This document shows, one piece after another, positions 42,226 to 43,813 of a stretch of 43,813 nt of DNA (positions are counted from its first letter, which is position 1; each line of letters begins with the position of its first letter). Source of the stretch: SABI01 sp964453215 (GTDB taxonomy: Bacteria; Spirochaetota; Spirochaetia; Sphaerochaetales; Sphaerochaetaceae). Made by a program: the position numbers and the translations under genes. A model generated the notes under the pieces. That model was not told the DNA's origin. It was given only the letters and a program-made list of their open reading frames with translations, and made no database searches. The DNA lies in NCBI GenBank assembly GCA_964453215.1, contig CAYVRR010000013.1, positions 1-43,813 of the forward strand, given 5' to 3'.

Positions 42226-43278
42226 ATGAGTGAGATACGAAAAATGCCTAAGAGCCTCTATGCAAAGAGTGCAAATGAGTTATTAGGGGCAGTAGGATTA
42301 GATAAAAGTTTCCAAGGGAAACAACTATATAAATGGTTAAACACAGGGGTTGTCGATTTTAAAGAGATGACAAATCTCCCTAAAACATTAAGAGAATTTC
42401 TCTCATCTACAATGGTCTCCCCCCTATCTTCCAAGGTAATAGATGTTCAAGAAGATGGAACGGAGGCAACAAAACTTGCTATAGAGCTCTTTGATGGAAA
42501 AGTTGTTGAAGCTGTTATCTTACGTGATGAAAAAGGGAGAAGTACTGCATGCCTTTCTTCTCAAGTAGGCTGTGCTATGGGGTGTGCATTTTGTAGAACA
42601 GGAACGATGGGGTTGATGCGAAATTTGTTTGATTATGAAATAGTTGAACAATTTATTCACATCTTACACCTCGCCCCAAACACAACACATATAGTGTTTA
42701 TGGGCATGGGCGAACCCCTTGCAAACAGAGAACATGTCTTTAAAGCAATTGAACACTTACACCATCCTGATGGGTTGAATATCTCACTTAGGCGAATGAC
42801 AATGAGTACTTGTGGTCTTATTCCTGGAATTTTAGCACTCGCTGAGTTAAATATTCCAATTAGACTCGCAGTAAGCCTCACAACAGCTGATGATAATCAA
42901 CGAGATCTTTTAATGCCAATTAACAAACGATATGGCTTAGTTGACTTAAAAAAAGCTCTTATCCATTATCAAAATGTAATGAAAAAGAGATTTACCCTAG
43001 AGTATGTGATGTTAAGTCGAGAAAACATGAGTGAATTCCATGCTAAAAAGTTAGCACAATTTGTGAGAAATCTCGATGTAATAGTAAACCTCATCCCCTA
43101 CAACCCAGCATCAGAACTCTCATTTGTAACTCCTAGTAGAAATGAGATTTCAAAATTTACTAACACTTTAGATTCATTAGGAGTCCCTCACACAAAAAGA
43201 ATGAGTAAGGGACAAAGCATTAATGGAGCGTGTGGGCAACTAGCAACTCAGTATGACGACGAGGATGATGAAGATTAG
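42226..43278 (+). CDS. rlmN: 23S rRNA/tRNA adenine-C2 methyltransferase RlmN
   Basis: RlmN methylates C2 of A2503 in 23S rRNA and A37 in several tRNAs, using radical SAM chemistry. The 350-residue protein has the cluster motif in 'SSQVGCAMGCAFCRTG' (Cys116, Cys120, Cys123), and the two working cysteines, Cys109 in 'TACLSSQ' and Cys336 in 'GACGQL', are in place. 'MGMGEPLAN' and 'VSLTTADDNQRDLLMPINK' are further hallmarks. The last eight residues are almost all acidic. GAGGAAAAG lies shortly before the ATG. It probably shares a transcript with the OPT gene, and its last bases overlap the end of the convergent beta-barrel gene by 4 nt. Confidence 0.97.
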   Translation: MSEIRKMPKSLYAKSANELLGAVGLDKSFQGKQLYKWLNTGVVDFKEMTNLPKTLREFLSSTMVSPLSSKVIDVQEDGTEATKLAIELFDGKVVEAVILRDEKGRSTACLSSQVGCAMGCAFCRTGTMGLMRNLFDYEIVEQFIHILHLAPNTTHIVFMGMGEPLANREHVFKAIEHLHHPDGLNISLRRMTMSTCGLIPGILALAELNIPIRLAVSLTTADDNQRDLLMPINKRYGLVDLKKALIHYQNVMKKRFTLEYVMLSRENMSEFHAKKLAQFVRNLDVIVNLIPYNPASELSFVTPSRNEISKFTNTLDSLGVPHTKRMSKGQSINGACGQLATQYDDEDDED

Positions 43279-43754
43279 AAGGAGTACAATGCTCCAACTT
43301 CTCCTTTCATAGCAAGAGCAATTCCTCCTCCTATTGCAAAGTGTGGAATGGCCTTAGTAAAGATTCTCAAAGGAATGGTCTCTAGTAAATAATTGAGTCC
43401 AACAACTCCACCAATATTTATTACAGTTGCTCCACTAGCAAATTGAAGGTCTAATCTACCTCCAAGACTTGGATAAAGAGTAATAGATTTGTTTTCTGAA
43501 GAGAGGGTAAATGGGAGGTTATAGTTTCCTTCTAAGCCAACTATAAAATATCCAGGAAAACCAATGAAAGGTTTTGAAAACCCTAAATTCAAAGCAGCAC
43601 TAGCTACACCAAAATTGTAATCTGCAACAACAACAAAGGTAAAAGGGGCTCCAATAGCAGCTCCAACTCCTATCCCCTCTCTCATTTGAGCTGCTGAGAG
43701 AGAAACTGTTGTAATACAAAGTAACACTAAAAGAATGAATAAAACTTTTTTCAT
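43275..43754 (-). CDS. Small outer-membrane beta-barrel-like protein, paralogue-like
   Basis: This 159-residue protein has a signal peptide (cleavage near 'LSAAQ'), then Gly- and aromatic-rich alternating stretches ('GIGVGAAIGAPFTFVV', 'YFIVGLEGNYNLPF') and a C-terminus 'GEVGALYSF'. Architecture, size and C-terminal end resemble the 149-residue protein at 39919-40368, suggesting divergent paralogues. It is probably an eight-stranded outer-membrane barrel. Its ribosome site (AAAAGGGG, seven bases from the ATG) forms part of a perfect inverted repeat upstream. Function unknown. Confidence 0.7.
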   Translation of the reverse strand: MKKVLFILLVLLCITTVSLSAAQMREGIGVGAAIGAPFTFVVVADYNFGVASAALNLGFSKPFIGFPGYFIVGLEGNYNLPFTLSSENKSITLYPSLGGRLDLQFASGATVINIGGVVGLNYLLETIPLRIFTKAIPHFAIGGGIALAMKGEVGALYSF

Positions 43755-43758
43755 AATG

Positions 43759-43810
43759 ATACCCCTTTTCTAATTCTGATATCTAATTATCTAATTGCAA
43801 AAAGGGGTAT
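43759..43810 (-). promoter_or_regulatory. Inverted repeat enclosing the ribosome site of the right-edge beta-barrel gene
   Basis: ATACCCCTTTT (43759-43769) and AAAAGGGGTAT (43800-43810) are perfect 11-bp complements 30 nt apart. Read on the minus strand, the later arm contains the AAAAGGGG ribosome site just before the ATG (43754), and the earlier arm contains CCCCTTTT. If transcription starts upstream of both arms, the ribosome site would be masked. The intervening 30 nt is very AT rich and repeats an ATTAGATA element. Confidence 0.55.
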
Positions 43811-43813
43811 GTC

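Overview
This window reads as a contiguous piece of an AT-rich chromosome (roughly one third G+C by eye) from a diderm bacterium, most likely a member of the Spirochaetota. The grounds are the periplasmic sugar-binding protein with a spirochaete-style signal peptide ending in 'FASGATEK', several lipoproteins with short spirochaete-type lipoboxes, small beta-barrel-like outer-membrane proteins ending in Phe, and the gene mix. The species cannot be named from the sequence alone. Coding density is high, both strands are used in short operons, and there are no insertion sequences, prophage genes or CRISPR arrays.

Layout. 1-3.7 kb: a partial gene at the left edge, a membrane-anchored diguanylate cyclase, three small uncharacterised genes (two with zinc ribbons) and a 5'(3')-deoxynucleotidase, ending at a tRNA-Leu. 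3.8-6.5 kb: a coiled-coil protein overlapping mltG (cell-wall glycan-strand terminator). 6.5-9.2 kb: a degenerate DEAD-box protein with a DbpA-type RNA-binding tail, a metallo-beta-lactamase-fold hydrolase and a convergent DksA/TraR protein. 9.2-13.3 kb: thrH, a Gfo/Idh/MocA oxidoreductase and the cobalamin nucleotide-loop genes cobT-cobU-cobS with overlapping ends. 13.3-18 kb: a UshA-like lipoprotein that has lost its metal ligands, a YbjQ-domain protein and an InlB-repeat/DUF1566-like lipoprotein. 18-24.8 kb: housekeeping genes (MutY-like glycosylase, AI-2E family exporter, trmJ, glycerophosphodiesterase, nagB, mnmA, tRNA-Asp, PAP2 phosphatase). 24.8-33.5 kb: topA, then a catabolic operon of sugar-binding protein, two permeases, GH4 glycosidase and LacI regulator. 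33.6-37.3 kb: an uncharacterised membrane protein, a LiaF-like protein coupled to a B12-binding radical SAM enzyme, and a lipoprotein. 37.3-43.8 kb: ychF, hflX, two related small outer-membrane proteins, an OPT transporter and rlmN.

How the genes work together. The clearest functional unit is the sugar operon. Its promoter is TTGACA-N16-TATACT, with repeated A-tracts upstream of -35 and a near-perfect 16-bp palindrome with an ACGT core at the start site, the expected place for a repressor. A 12-bp perfect hairpin follows the binding-protein gene, and the terminal lacI gene has its own promoter with a second palindrome. No ABC ATPase is encoded, so a shared ATPase elsewhere is implied. The cobTUS genes imply salvage or completion of cobalamin; the radical SAM enzyme at 35-36.5 kb is a possible user.

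The most unusual observations are two probable pseudoenzymes (the UshA-like lipoprotein and the DEAD-box-like protein), an hflX gene whose conserved N-terminus can only be reached from a non-AUG start, and a beta-barrel gene at the right edge whose Shine-Dalgarno sequence lies in one arm of a perfect 11-bp inverted repeat. No obvious large undescribed system (for example a defence island) is visible.
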